NCBI RefSeq assembly: GCF_000495855.1
Contig: NZ_AWGF01000020.1
Location: 48,282-112,281, forward strand
From: Asticcacaulis sp. YBE204
GTDB taxonomy: Bacteria > Pseudomonadota > Alphaproteobacteria > Caulobacterales > Caulobacteraceae
Direction: 5' to 3'
DNA length: 64,000 nt
The notes beneath the pieces are model-generated. The model saw nothing but the letters and a program-made list of their open reading frames with translations, searched no databases and had not been told where the DNA came from. A program made the translations under genes and the position numbers. How positions within the stretch are numbered: position 1 is the first letter of the stretch; the number at the start of each line of letters is the position of its first letter. Positions 29,510 through 38,503 of the stretch are shown one piece after another.

Positions 29510-30646
29510 ATGGTTGCACGCCTTAACCGCATTGGTTCGGTCATGTCGCCTGCCTTTTCTATTAAATTTTTTAGCCCGCTGATGGTTGCCGGTCTGATGC
29601 TGAGCGCCTGTGGACCGCGCGACGACCGCAAGGACGTGCCTCAGGTATCGCGTGAAACGCCCGTTCTGACCGTCTCTGCGACCGGAAGCGCCACGCTGAA
29701 AGCCGTACTGACGCGGGGCCAGTTGAATTGCGGTGTACATCCGGGACTGGTCGGGTTTTCCTATCAGGATAATAGCGGTCACTGGCGCGGATTCGATGTG
29801 GACTTCTGCCGGGCCATGGCCGCTGCGATTTTTTCGGACTCCGAGCGCGTGACCTTTGTCCCGGTGTCAACGACCGAACGGTTCAAGGCTCTGCAAACCG
29901 GTAAGGTCGATGTGTTGTGGCGCTCGACCTCGTGGACCCTGTCGCGCGACGCCGGGGAAGGGATCGATTTTGCCGGGGTCAACTATTATGACGGGCAGGG
30001 CTTTTTGGTACGCAAATCGCTGCGTTTGAACAGCGCCACAGAATTGCAGGGCGCGCGGATATGCGTTCAGACCGGATCGACCAGCGAACTGAACCTGACC
30101 GACTATTTCCGGACCAAGGGCCTGAATTTCGTACCCGTGGTGGTTAAGAGCGAGGACGAGGGGCGAGACAACTACGCCAAGGGCAGTTGCGACGCCCTGA
30201 CCGCCGATGTGTCGGCGCTGGCGGCGGCCCGGTCAACACTCAACGATCCGCAAGGTCATATGATCCTGCCTGAGATCATTTCCAAAGAGCCCCTGGGGCC
30301 GGTTGTGCGGCAAGGTGACGATCAGTGGGCCGATATCGTGCGTTGGACCCTCTATGCGACGATCATGGGGGAGGAACTGGGGATTACGCGCGGCAAAATA
30401 GACGATATTCATGCCGATTCGAAAAATCCGGAAATCAAGCGACTGTTGGGTGTTGACGGTAACCTGGGGGGCGGGTTGGGGTTAGGCCCTGAATGGGCCT
30501 ATAATATCCTTGATCAGGTCGGCAACTACGGAGAAATTTTCGAGCATAATATCGGAGAAAGCTCTCCCCTTAGGTTGTCGCGTGGGCTCAATGCCCAGTG
30601 GAACGCGTCGGAAAGAGGCCTGATCTATGCGCCGCCGGTGCGTTAG
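29510..30646 (+). CDS. Amino-acid ABC transporter substrate-binding lipoprotein (AapJ-like)
   Basis: Periplasmic binding protein of the general amino-acid type. A signal segment ends in the lipobox LSAC. Then come LKAVLTRGQLNCGVHPGL, WRGFDVDFCRAMAAAIF, FKALQTGKVDVLWRSTSWTL and ICVQTGSTSELN, the order seen in AapJ. No permease or ATPase gene is adjacent. The start may be ATG 29510 or ATG 29543; neither has a strong Shine-Dalgarno, and the shorter form gives a more typical lipoprotein signal. Its end overlaps the end of sseA on the other strand by 4 bases. Confidence 0.87.
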   Translation: MVARLNRIGSVMSPAFSIKFFSPLMVAGLMLSACGPRDDRKDVPQVSRETPVLTVSATGSATLKAVLTRGQLNCGVHPGLVGFSYQDNSGHWRGFDVDFCRAMAAAIFSDSERVTFVPVSTTERFKALQTGKVDVLWRSTSWTLSRDAGEGIDFAGVNYYDGQGFLVRKSLRLNSATELQGARICVQTGSTSELNLTDYFRTKGLNFVPVVVKSEDEGRDNYAKGSCDALTADVSALAAARSTLNDPQGHMILPEIISKEPLGPVVRQGDDQWADIVRWTLYATIMGEELGITRGKIDDIHADSKNPEIKRLLGVDGNLGGGLGLGPEWAYNILDQVGNYGEIFEHNIGESSPLRLSRGLNAQWNASERGLIYAPPVR

Positions 30647-31473
30647 GACCTGACGACGACGGTATCCTGATCTTCGCGTCCCCATTGCGCCCACGAACCG
30701 TCGAACAGACGGGTCGCCTCATGGCCCGTTTCGAACAAGGCCAGGGCTATGATTGCCGCCGTGACACCGGAACCGCAGGTCGTGACGACTTCGGTCGAGG
30801 GGGACACATGCAGGGCGGCGAAGATGTTCTTCAGGTCGGATACCGGTTTCAGGATACCATTTTCGATCAGATCCGAGGCCGGTAGATTGCGGCTGCCCGG
30901 CATGTGGCCTGACCGCAGACCGGCCCGCGGTTCAGGCGTCGCCCCCGTAAACCGGGCCGCCGACCGGGCATCCAGAATCAGCTTATCCGATAGATCAAAA
31001 TACGACTTAAGATCATTGATATCTATGGAAAGGTTAGGTTGAAGGCGAGGTGTGTATTCCACGCCCTTGACCCATTCCGTACCGGCTTGGACAGGATAGC
31101 CAGCCGCCAGCCACGCCGGTAATCCCCCGCGCAAAATCTGAACCTTTTCGTGTCCCATGAGCCTGAAGGTCCACCACACCCGCGCCGCCGAAAACAGCCC
31201 CTGACGATCGTAGATAACCACGTGATCGGTTTCGCTTATCCCCATATCGCCGACCGCCTTGGCGAATTGATCCGATGACGGTGCCATGTGCGGCAGTTCA
31301 GTCGATTTGTCGCCGATGGCCTCTATATCGAAAAAATGCGCGGTGGGGACGTGATCCTGCACATAGAGCGCCTGCATGTCGGTGCCGTCCAGTGCCCAAC
31401 TTCCATCGATGATCTTGACGGAGCCTTCATCCAGCAGGGCTTTAAGGGCTGTGGTATCGATCTGAGCGCTCAT
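30643..31473 (-). CDS. sseA: 3-mercaptopyruvate/thiosulfate sulfurtransferase
   Basis: Two rhodanese domains. The C-terminal domain carries the active-site loop CGSGVT with C233, the pattern of mercaptopyruvate sulfurtransferases; the N-terminal domain is inactive (VVIYDRQGLFSAARVWW). The ATG at 31473 follows AAGGAG; an in-frame start at 31506 lies inside the photolyase gene. 276 residues. Starts 1 base after the photolyase stop, so one operon. Confidence 0.93.
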   Translation of the reverse strand: MSAQIDTTALKALLDEGSVKIIDGSWALDGTDMQALYVQDHVPTAHFFDIEAIGDKSTELPHMAPSSDQFAKAVGDMGISETDHVVIYDRQGLFSAARVWWTFRLMGHEKVQILRGGLPAWLAAGYPVQAGTEWVKGVEYTPRLQPNLSIDINDLKSYFDLSDKLILDARSAARFTGATPEPRAGLRSGHMPGSRNLPASDLIENGILKPVSDLKNIFAALHVSPSTEVVTTCGSGVTAAIIALALFETGHEATRLFDGSWAQWGREDQDTVVVRS

Positions 31474-31474
31474 A

Positions 31475-32929
31475 TCAGTCTCCTTTTCGTAGCCCTGCAT
31501 AGGCATCCAATGCCCGCTGACGCGCCTGACCGTGATCGACGATCATATTGCCGGCGGCTTCATCATCGGGTTTATGGCCCAGAAAATCAAACAGATCGTC
31601 TTCAAATTTACGTTTGGCCTTGGAGGTGCGTGGCTTTTTCAATTCCGGAAAACCGGCAATATTTTCGCGTCGATAATGACCGTCAGGATCGAATTTTTCG
31701 GCTTGGGTTATCGGATTGAAGATACGGAAGAATGGCGAGGCGTCGGCACCCGATCCGGCGACCCACTGCCAGTTGGCTGGATTATTGGCGGGATCGGCAT
31801 CCAGAAGCGTATCCCAGAACCATTGTTCGCCTTTTCGCCAGTCGATCATCAAATGTTTGACCAGAAAAGAAGCGCAGACCATGCGGACGCGATTATGCAT
31901 AATGCCCGTGCGCCACAGTTCGCGCATACCGGCATCGACCAGGCTATAGCCCGTTTCGCCCCGACACCAGGCTTTGAAGGCGCGGTCATTGTATTCCCAC
32001 GGCATATCGTCGAATTGCGGTTTGAAGTTCACCTGATGCAGATCGGGTTGCTGATTCAGGATGCCGAAACAGAAATCACGCCACGCCAGTTCGGCCTTGA
32101 ATTTCTCACACCCCTGACGGAGGCCTGCATGACCGCTGACGGCGCGTTCGAGATCGTACAGAATGCGGTGAGGGCTGATCTCACCGAATCGCAGATGCGG
32201 TGACAGATGCGAGGTCAGGTCGAGGTCCGGGCGGTCACGACCTTCGGCGTAGTCTTTCAATCCATGCTCGATGAAGTGCTGAAGGCGGTCATGTGCGCCT
32301 TGCTCGCCGGGCGTCCATTGTTCGAACCCCTGCGACCAGTCCTTCCCGGACGGCGGTATTTTCGGGTACAGGCCGAGGCTGTCGATGGTTTGGGAGTGCG
32401 GCCATTTGTCCGGCGCGATCCATTTTTTATTCGGCAAGGAAAAGCTACGCCCCTCGAGGTGTCCCTTGGCTTGCAAGGCACGAAAAAAAGGGGTGAAGAC
32501 CTTGTATGGGCCATCGCTGCCAGTGCGAATATCCGCCGGATCGGCCAGCAGATGCGTATTGAAACCCTTGAATTCTATTGTCTCGGATTGCGCGAATTTC
32601 GCATCGAAAAGTTCGCATTTTGGTTCAAAAGTACGGGAGCAAATAACGGTTTTAATTTTATTTTTTAAGATCAGTTGATTTAAAATATCTTTCGTGTCGC
32701 CTTGCCGGATAATAAGGCGCGATCCGTGGTCGCGTAACGCGGCCTCGAGCGATGTGAGCGACCGATTAAGCCACCATCGGGATGCAGCACCCATAGGCCT
32801 TGCGGCAAAATGATCGTCCTGAATATAGAGTGGGATAATCGGCTGCCCGCTGCGAACGGCTTCGGCGACACCCGCGTGATCGTTAAGGCGCAGGTCACAG
32901 CGAAACCACAATAAAACAGCATCGGGCAT
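31475..32929 (-). CDS. phrB: Deoxyribodipyrimidine photolyase
   Basis: Light-driven repair of UV pyrimidine dimers. N-terminal antenna domain (LLWFRCDLRLND) and C-terminal FAD domain with LAWRDFCFGIL, WCRGETGYSLVDAGMREL, MHNRVRMVCASFLVKHLMID, and DADPANNPANWQWVAGSGAD. 484 residues, normal for class I enzymes. Divergent from the glycosyltransferase gene at 33059. Confidence 0.95.
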   Translation of the reverse strand: MPDAVLLWFRCDLRLNDHAGVAEAVRSGQPIIPLYIQDDHFAARPMGAASRWWLNRSLTSLEAALRDHGSRLIIRQGDTKDILNQLILKNKIKTVICSRTFEPKCELFDAKFAQSETIEFKGFNTHLLADPADIRTGSDGPYKVFTPFFRALQAKGHLEGRSFSLPNKKWIAPDKWPHSQTIDSLGLYPKIPPSGKDWSQGFEQWTPGEQGAHDRLQHFIEHGLKDYAEGRDRPDLDLTSHLSPHLRFGEISPHRILYDLERAVSGHAGLRQGCEKFKAELAWRDFCFGILNQQPDLHQVNFKPQFDDMPWEYNDRAFKAWCRGETGYSLVDAGMRELWRTGIMHNRVRMVCASFLVKHLMIDWRKGEQWFWDTLLDADPANNPANWQWVAGSGADASPFFRIFNPITQAEKFDPDGHYRRENIAGFPELKKPRTSKAKRKFEDDLFDFLGHKPDDEAAGNMIVDHGQARQRALDAYAGLRKGD

Positions 32930-33058
32930 GTATTCACCTTATCAAAATGAGCTTGTGGCTCATACGCTCTATCCGCAAGGTCTGGATCAGGTAATTCGCT
33001 ATTGACGGCAACCAAGCGGCGAGACTAAGCCTTTGGCCTCTATCATCCGAGTGCGTTC

Positions 33059-33835
33059 ATGTCTCCGCCGGCCAAACTCAGTGCGTGCATTATCACCAAG
33101 AACGAGGCGGACCGCATTGCGGCGTGCCTGCGTGCGATAAATGGACTGGTCGATGAGATCGTGGTCGTCGATTCTGGATCGACCGACGGTACGACCGATA
33201 TTGCCCGCAATATGGGCGCACAGGTGTTTCACAATGACTGGGTCGGTTACGGACCGCAAAAGCGCTTTTCGGAAGACTGCGCCAGCCACGACTGGATATT
33301 GAATCTCGACGCGGACGAGGTGGTAACGCCGGAACTCTATGCGGAAATTAAAGCGCTGATGGCCCAAGGACCGGATTTACCGGCCTATCGTTTCAAACTG
33401 CGCAATGTCTATCCCGGAAAATCGAAACCGCGACTATGGGCCGATTTTCACAACTATGTCCGTCTGTACGACCGGCGTAAGGTGCGGTTTCGCGAGTCTC
33501 TGGTGCACGATACGGTGGATACAAAAGACGAGCCTGTGGGACAGCTCACAGGCTCGGCGACGCATTTTTCGGCGCGCTCCTATGCGCATATCCGGCAAAA
33601 ACTCGATTCATATACTAACCTTCAGGCCAAGGCGTTGAAAAAGCCGGCCTGGACGATCTGGCTGCGGTTGCCTTTCGAATATCCGTTCGTTTTTTTACGC
33701 TATTTTGTGTTCCGCTGCCACTTCACCGGCGGATGGGATGGGGTGATCTCCAGCCATCTGGCGGCGGAAGCGCGGGTAAAGCGGTTGTTAAAAATTTTGA
33801 AAGCTCAGAAGAGCTTAAAAGCACAGTCTGAGTGA
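33059..33835 (+). CDS. Family 2 glycosyltransferase, LPS core type (WaaE/LgtF-like)
   Basis: Probable inner-core LPS beta-glucosyltransferase. GT-A motifs: IITKNEADRIAACL at the N-terminus, VVVDSGSTDGT, and the DxD region LNLDADEVVT. The C-terminal half contains amphipathic and aromatic stretches for membrane association (FEYPFVFLRYFVFRCHF). 258 residues. The neighbouring lipid A acyltransferase supports an outer-membrane role. Confidence 0.88.
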   Translation: MSPPAKLSACIITKNEADRIAACLRAINGLVDEIVVVDSGSTDGTTDIARNMGAQVFHNDWVGYGPQKRFSEDCASHDWILNLDADEVVTPELYAEIKALMAQGPDLPAYRFKLRNVYPGKSKPRLWADFHNYVRLYDRRKVRFRESLVHDTVDTKDEPVGQLTGSATHFSARSYAHIRQKLDSYTNLQAKALKKPAWTIWLRLPFEYPFVFLRYFVFRCHFTGGWDGVISSHLAAEARVKRLLKILKAQKSLKAQSE

Positions 33836-33846
33836 GCGGTTTAAGA

Positions 33847-34773
33847 ATGAGTGATGAAAAACCCTCTTTCTGGCAGGATATGGCCTGGCGCTTCGAAGCC
33901 CTGGTTTACGACGCCTTTGTAGCTCTGGTGCGAGCCTTGCCGGTGGACACGGCGTCTGATGTCGGTGGATGGCTGCTCCGCCATATAGGTCCGATAACGC
34001 CCACCCGGAAACTGGTTCGGCAAAACCTTGATCTGGCCTTTCCGGATAAGGATGACGGATGGAAAGCCCGTGTCATCAAGGCCCAGTGGGATAATCTGGG
34101 GCGCACCTTCGCCGAATTTGCGATCATGGACCGTATCCGTATCGGCAATGGCCGGGTGATCGTCGAAAATATGGAGCGGCTCAAGGACATTGCGGCCGGA
34201 AACCAGCCGGTCGTCTTTATCTCCGGCCATTTTGCCAATTGGGAAATTATGCCGTCGACGATCGTCGATAGCGGCGTCGAGTGCCAAATGACTTACCGCG
34301 CCGCCAATAATCCCTATATCGATGAACGGATCAAGGCAGGGCGTATGCGCTATGGTGTGCGCCTGTTCGCGCCTAAGGGCGGGGATGGAGCCAAGGAACT
34401 GCTCATCGCCATGGGTAAGGGCGATTCTGTGGCTCTAATGAACGACCAAAAGTTCAATCGCGGCGTCGAGACGCCGTTTTTCGGACGTTTGGTCGATACG
34501 GCACCGGGGCCGACGCGACTGGCCATGCGTTTTGGCACCGTCTTGCAACCTATGACCGTCGTACGTCTTGAGAAGGCGCGCTTTCGCGTCATCGTTCACG
34601 ATCCCATCGAGGTCGATAATACCGGTCAAAAGGCTCAGGATATCGAAACAACCGTCGCCAAGGTGTCGGCTTTCATCGAGCAGGTGGTTCGCGACCGGCC
34701 AGAAGAATGGTTCTGGGTCCATAAGCGCTGGCCCAATGACGCCTATAAACCTGGCACGCCAAAGGCCCCTTAA
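33847..34773 (+). CDS. Lipid A biosynthesis lauroyl/myristoyl acyltransferase
   Basis: LpxL/HtrB family enzyme that adds a secondary acyl chain to lipid A. The catalytic HX4E motif is H128 to E133 in SGHFANWE; the later block MNDQKFNRGVETPFFG is also typical. 308 residues from ATG 33847; a GTG at 33832 overlapping the previous stop is an alternative. The C-terminal WFWVHKRWPN block is the family end motif. Confidence 0.92.
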   Translation: MSDEKPSFWQDMAWRFEALVYDAFVALVRALPVDTASDVGGWLLRHIGPITPTRKLVRQNLDLAFPDKDDGWKARVIKAQWDNLGRTFAEFAIMDRIRIGNGRVIVENMERLKDIAAGNQPVVFISGHFANWEIMPSTIVDSGVECQMTYRAANNPYIDERIKAGRMRYGVRLFAPKGGDGAKELLIAMGKGDSVALMNDQKFNRGVETPFFGRLVDTAPGPTRLAMRFGTVLQPMTVVRLEKARFRVIVHDPIEVDNTGQKAQDIETTVAKVSAFIEQVVRDRPEEWFWVHKRWPNDAYKPGTPKAP

Positions 34774-34866
34774 CGGAGCTTCACAATATTTGAAGCCACC
34801 AATATTGCCGCGGGCCTTGCAAAACGGCATGATCGTTGTTCCGGCCTTTGACTTTTAAACCCCAGG

Positions 34867-36045
34867 ATGATGCGGCCTTTCATGTTATTTTCGGTCCTCC
34901 CTGAATTTAAACGCAAATGGCTGAAAAAGAATCGGCTGGTGACGGCCGGTATCGGTATAGGTGTGTTGATTTCAGCGCTCGGCGTGTCCTGGCTGTGGGG
35001 TGACGACATTCTGCGTCACAATCTCGATCCGAAGGTACCGTTCCAGACCTATAAGCGCCCTCCGGCGCCGGATTACCGAACAAAAGCGGCGTGGTTCCTT
35101 AATCCGGCACTCGACGGCTATGAAGTCCGGCGCAATCGAAATCATCAAAAGGTCGATGTCTTTTTCGTTCATGCCACCAGCTTCGATGGCGGCAAGGACT
35201 GGCTGGGGCCGATCACCGATCCGGCGGCAGCCGCCGAGGTCATACGCACGCAGTTACCGAACTATGCCGCGCCCTTTGCCACAATCGGTTATGTCTATGC
35301 GCCTAAATACCGTCAGGCGAGCCTGTATAGCCAATTGACGCAACGCGAGGACGCACGCGAGGCGCGTCAATTCGCCTATGAAGATATCGCAGCGGCCTTC
35401 GACGCCTTTTTGATGCAGCGCCGGAATGACCGCGGTTTCGTGGTGGTTGGAATAGAGCAGGGCGGGTTTCTGGTGCAGCGTCTGGTTCAGGAGAGAATTG
35501 GTTCCGATGCTGCACTCAAATCGCGTCTGGTGGCAGCCTATTTCATTGAGACGCTTGTAACTGCGGAGGATTATGCGCCCGATACGGCATTTCCTGCCTG
35601 CGCCAACCGCGCCCAATCAAGCTGCGTCGTCGCCTATCTGAGCGTTGATTCAGGCCGCCCGGATAAGGCCTTACAGGCGCAACGGCGCGCCATGATCTGG
35701 GGCCGGGGCGATATCATAGAGCCGATGGACAAGATAAAGGCCCTCTGCGTCAATCCGCTGACCGGAGGCGCAACACAAGATATGATAGAGGCGCGCCACA
35801 GTCTTGGGGCAGCAAACGCTACCGGACTGGAATGGGGGGCGAGTCCCGGTTTGATTTCCCGCAAAACGAGCGCGCGTTGCCGAGGCGAGATTCTATATGT
35901 TTCAAAGCCTTCCGGAGATTCTTTTGTAACTTCCGGCTCATGGTCCGATAAGAAAAAGATCCGCAATTACAACCTGTTTTATGGCGATCTTCAGGCTGAC
36001 ATTGCGGAACGCTGGTTCAATTATCAATTCCAGAAAACACGTTAA
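34867..36045 (+). CDS. DUF3089 protein lacking the serine nucleophile
   Basis: 392 residues. One membrane helix near 22-46, then an alpha/beta-hydrolase-like domain of the DUF3089 kind: KAAWFLNPAL, VDVFFVHATSF, and YVYAPKYRQASLY. At the nucleophile elbow the expected GHSQG reads GIEQG (E197), so the catalytic serine is replaced by glutamate. The protein is probably periplasmic and membrane-anchored, and perhaps not a hydrolase. AGG lies directly before two adjacent ATG codons. Confidence 0.82.
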   Translation: MMRPFMLFSVLPEFKRKWLKKNRLVTAGIGIGVLISALGVSWLWGDDILRHNLDPKVPFQTYKRPPAPDYRTKAAWFLNPALDGYEVRRNRNHQKVDVFFVHATSFDGGKDWLGPITDPAAAAEVIRTQLPNYAAPFATIGYVYAPKYRQASLYSQLTQREDAREARQFAYEDIAAAFDAFLMQRRNDRGFVVVGIEQGGFLVQRLVQERIGSDAALKSRLVAAYFIETLVTAEDYAPDTAFPACANRAQSSCVVAYLSVDSGRPDKALQAQRRAMIWGRGDIIEPMDKIKALCVNPLTGGATQDMIEARHSLGAANATGLEWGASPGLISRKTSARCRGEILYVSKPSGDSFVTSGSWSDKKKIRNYNLFYGDLQADIAERWFNYQFQKTR

Positions 36046-36057
36046 GTTTTTATTAAC

Positions 36058-38124
36058 CTAGTCGGCCTTATCTGAGATATCCGGGCGCCAATCGAACAGA
36101 TGCCGCAGGACGTCGAGTGCCTTGCGCCGTTCGACCGGCAAGCGGTCTTCATGCTCGATAATATATTGCGCCTCTTTCGCCGCCATTACGATCAGATCGG
36201 CATGTTTGTCAGGATCGACAAAGCGATAGGCGGGAAAGCCGGACTGCCTAGCGCCGAGAATGTCGCCTTCGCCGCGCAGCTTCCAATCCATCTCGGCAAT
36301 GATAAAGCCATCCTCGGTAGTACGAAGTAGTTCCAGTCGGGCCTTGGCGGTATTACCGAGCGGTAAATCATAAAGCAGGATGCACGCGCTTTGGGCCGCG
36401 CCACGCCCCACACGACCGCGCAATTGATGAAGTTGTGCCAACCCGAACCGCTCTGCCTGTTCGATGATGATGATCGAAGCGTTAGGTACATCGATACCGA
36501 CTTCGACGACCGTTGTCGCACAAAGCAAGGGCAGTTCATCCGACGCAAATCGCGCCACCACCTCTTCCTTGTCCTGCGACGCCATGCGGCCATGCACCAG
36601 ACCGATTTCACGTCCCAACGCTTCCTGAAGCGAGGCATGGCGAGCTTCGACCGCAATCAGATCGGATTCCTCATTTTCTTCGACCAAAGGGCATATCCAG
36701 TAGGCCTGAGACCCGGCGGCAATAGCCGATCTCAGCCGCTGAAAGACGTCCGCCAAACGGGCGCGCGGAATGACCGCCGTGTGGATGGGCTGGCGACCCG
36801 CTGGCTTTTCATCAAGCACACTGAGATCGGCTTCCCCATATTGAGTGAGAGCCAGCGTGCGGGGAATGGGCGTCGCCGACATGGACAGGTAGTGGACGCT
36901 CTCGCCTTTCAGGAACAGTTTTTGACGCTGCCCCACGCCGAAGCGATGCTGTTCGTCGATGACGCAAAAATGCAGGCTTTTGAAATCGACGCCTTCCTGA
37001 AAGACGGCATGAGTCCCGAAGACCATCACGGCGTCGCCATTGGCAACCGCCGATCGTTTGGATTCGCGCTCCTTGCCCTTGTCGCGCCCCGTCATCAAGA
37101 CTGTGGAAATGCCCAGTTTTTCAAGGATCGGAAGCGATTTTTCATAATGTTGCCGCGCCAGTATTTCTGTCGGCGCCATCATCACGCTTTGATGTCCGGC
37201 CTCAGCAACGTCGATCATGGCCATCAGGGCGACCAGCGTCTTGCCTGACCCGACATCGCCCTGGATCAAGCGGTTCATGCGAAACCCGGAACGCAGATCG
37301 GCACGAATGTCGGTGAGAGCCCGAACCTGAGCATTTGTGAAACGAAAGGGCAGGGCGTCGATCGCATGTTGCGCCCACACCTGCCGGTCGATCACCAGGG
37401 CTTCCGACGCCTGACGGTGCTGCTTGCGCGATTTCATGGCCAGTTGATGGGCCAACGCCTCGTCATAGGCCAACCTCATCCTCGCGGAGAATTCAGGCGA
37501 GAGCTCGTTTTCTGCCGTTGGATAATGCGCCGCGCGCAAAGATTCACTGAAACTAGAAATGTTAAGGCGCTGGAGGGTGGTGGCGTCCAGCCATTCGGGC
37601 AAGGACGGCACGAGGTTGAGCCCGGCCTCAACAAAGCGCCTCATTAGCCGCGATGACACGGCAGCGGTAGCCGGATAGACGGTTTCGAATAAAGGGATAT
37701 CTTCTTGCCGGTTAAGCGGCACGACATAATCCGGATGATTAATTTGCAGATTCGAACCGAAACTCTCGACACGTCCGCTAACCCACCGTTGTTCGCCGAC
37801 CGGGTGCTGAAGCTCAAAGCCGCGAATAGCGTGGAAATAGGTCAGTTGCATCTGGCCGGTGTCGTCATAGACGACGACGCGCTGAGGGCCTTTGCCAGCC
37901 GCCTTCTGATAGCTACCGATCGTCACCAGAATCGTCTGGACCTGCCCTGGTCGCGCGTCGGCAATGCGTGTTACCGGCCTGAAAATCAGTTGCGAAGGCA
38001 GGGTAAAAATAAGGTCCCGCACATAAGGACCCGTGTGTTTGATAAGATGCGGCGCAATTTTGGGTCCGACCCCTTTCAGGCTGGTCAAAGACGTGTAATA
38101 GGGGAACAAAATTTCAGGACGCAT
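36058..38124 (-). CDS. recG: ATP-dependent DNA helicase RecG
   Basis: Reverses stalled replication forks. N-terminal wedge OB domain, then the helicase core: Walker A GDVGSGKTLVA, MMAPTEILARQHYEKS, DEQHRFGVGQR and SATPIPRTLA, with VGRGAAQSACILLYD in the second core domain. 688 residues, full length. Convergent with the DUF3089 gene and divergent from sdhE. Confidence 0.95.
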   Translation of the reverse strand: MRPEILFPYYTSLTSLKGVGPKIAPHLIKHTGPYVRDLIFTLPSQLIFRPVTRIADARPGQVQTILVTIGSYQKAAGKGPQRVVVYDDTGQMQLTYFHAIRGFELQHPVGEQRWVSGRVESFGSNLQINHPDYVVPLNRQEDIPLFETVYPATAAVSSRLMRRFVEAGLNLVPSLPEWLDATTLQRLNISSFSESLRAAHYPTAENELSPEFSARMRLAYDEALAHQLAMKSRKQHRQASEALVIDRQVWAQHAIDALPFRFTNAQVRALTDIRADLRSGFRMNRLIQGDVGSGKTLVALMAMIDVAEAGHQSVMMAPTEILARQHYEKSLPILEKLGISTVLMTGRDKGKERESKRSAVANGDAVMVFGTHAVFQEGVDFKSLHFCVIDEQHRFGVGQRQKLFLKGESVHYLSMSATPIPRTLALTQYGEADLSVLDEKPAGRQPIHTAVIPRARLADVFQRLRSAIAAGSQAYWICPLVEENEESDLIAVEARHASLQEALGREIGLVHGRMASQDKEEVVARFASDELPLLCATTVVEVGIDVPNASIIIIEQAERFGLAQLHQLRGRVGRGAAQSACILLYDLPLGNTAKARLELLRTTEDGFIIAEMDWKLRGEGDILGARQSGFPAYRFVDPDKHADLIVMAAKEAQYIIEHEDRLPVERRKALDVLRHLFDWRPDISDKAD

Positions 38125-38200
38125 AGCGCTCTTTCAAGCATTAAACGGCCTGAAAGAGAAGTGTGATTGCGTCCACAGAGTCGTCCAAAGACGGGAAAAC

Positions 38201-38497
38201 ATGACCGATACCTCAGATCATCCCGAAACCGATCCTCAGGCCCGCCTGCGCAAGCTGAGTTTCCGCGCCTGGCGGCGTGGGTTCAAGGAGGCCGATATCA
38301 TCCTCGGTAATTTTGCCGACGATTATCTGTCCGTCATGACGCCGTCACAACTCGATACATTCGAGGTTCTGCTGGAAGCGCCGGATCACGATCTGTACGG
38401 CTGGATTATCGAGCGCGACCCTGTTCCGGATGAGCATCGTTCCGAAATCATGAGCTTACTCAATGCCTATTATAAAAAAGCTTATACAAAAATTTAA
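38201..38497 (+). CDS. sdhE: Succinate dehydrogenase flavinylation factor (SdhE/Sdh5 family)
   Basis: Small helical protein that helps attach FAD to SdhA. The conserved RGFKEAD (RGxxE motif) and LRKLSFRAWRRG lie in the first half, with LLEAPDHDLYGWI later. 98 residues. Lies 6 bases before mfd and 76 bases from the divergent recG start. Confidence 0.92.
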   Translation: MTDTSDHPETDPQARLRKLSFRAWRRGFKEADIILGNFADDYLSVMTPSQLDTFEVLLEAPDHDLYGWIIERDPVPDEHRSEIMSLLNAYYKKAYTKI

Positions 38498-38503
38498 GAA
38501 TAG

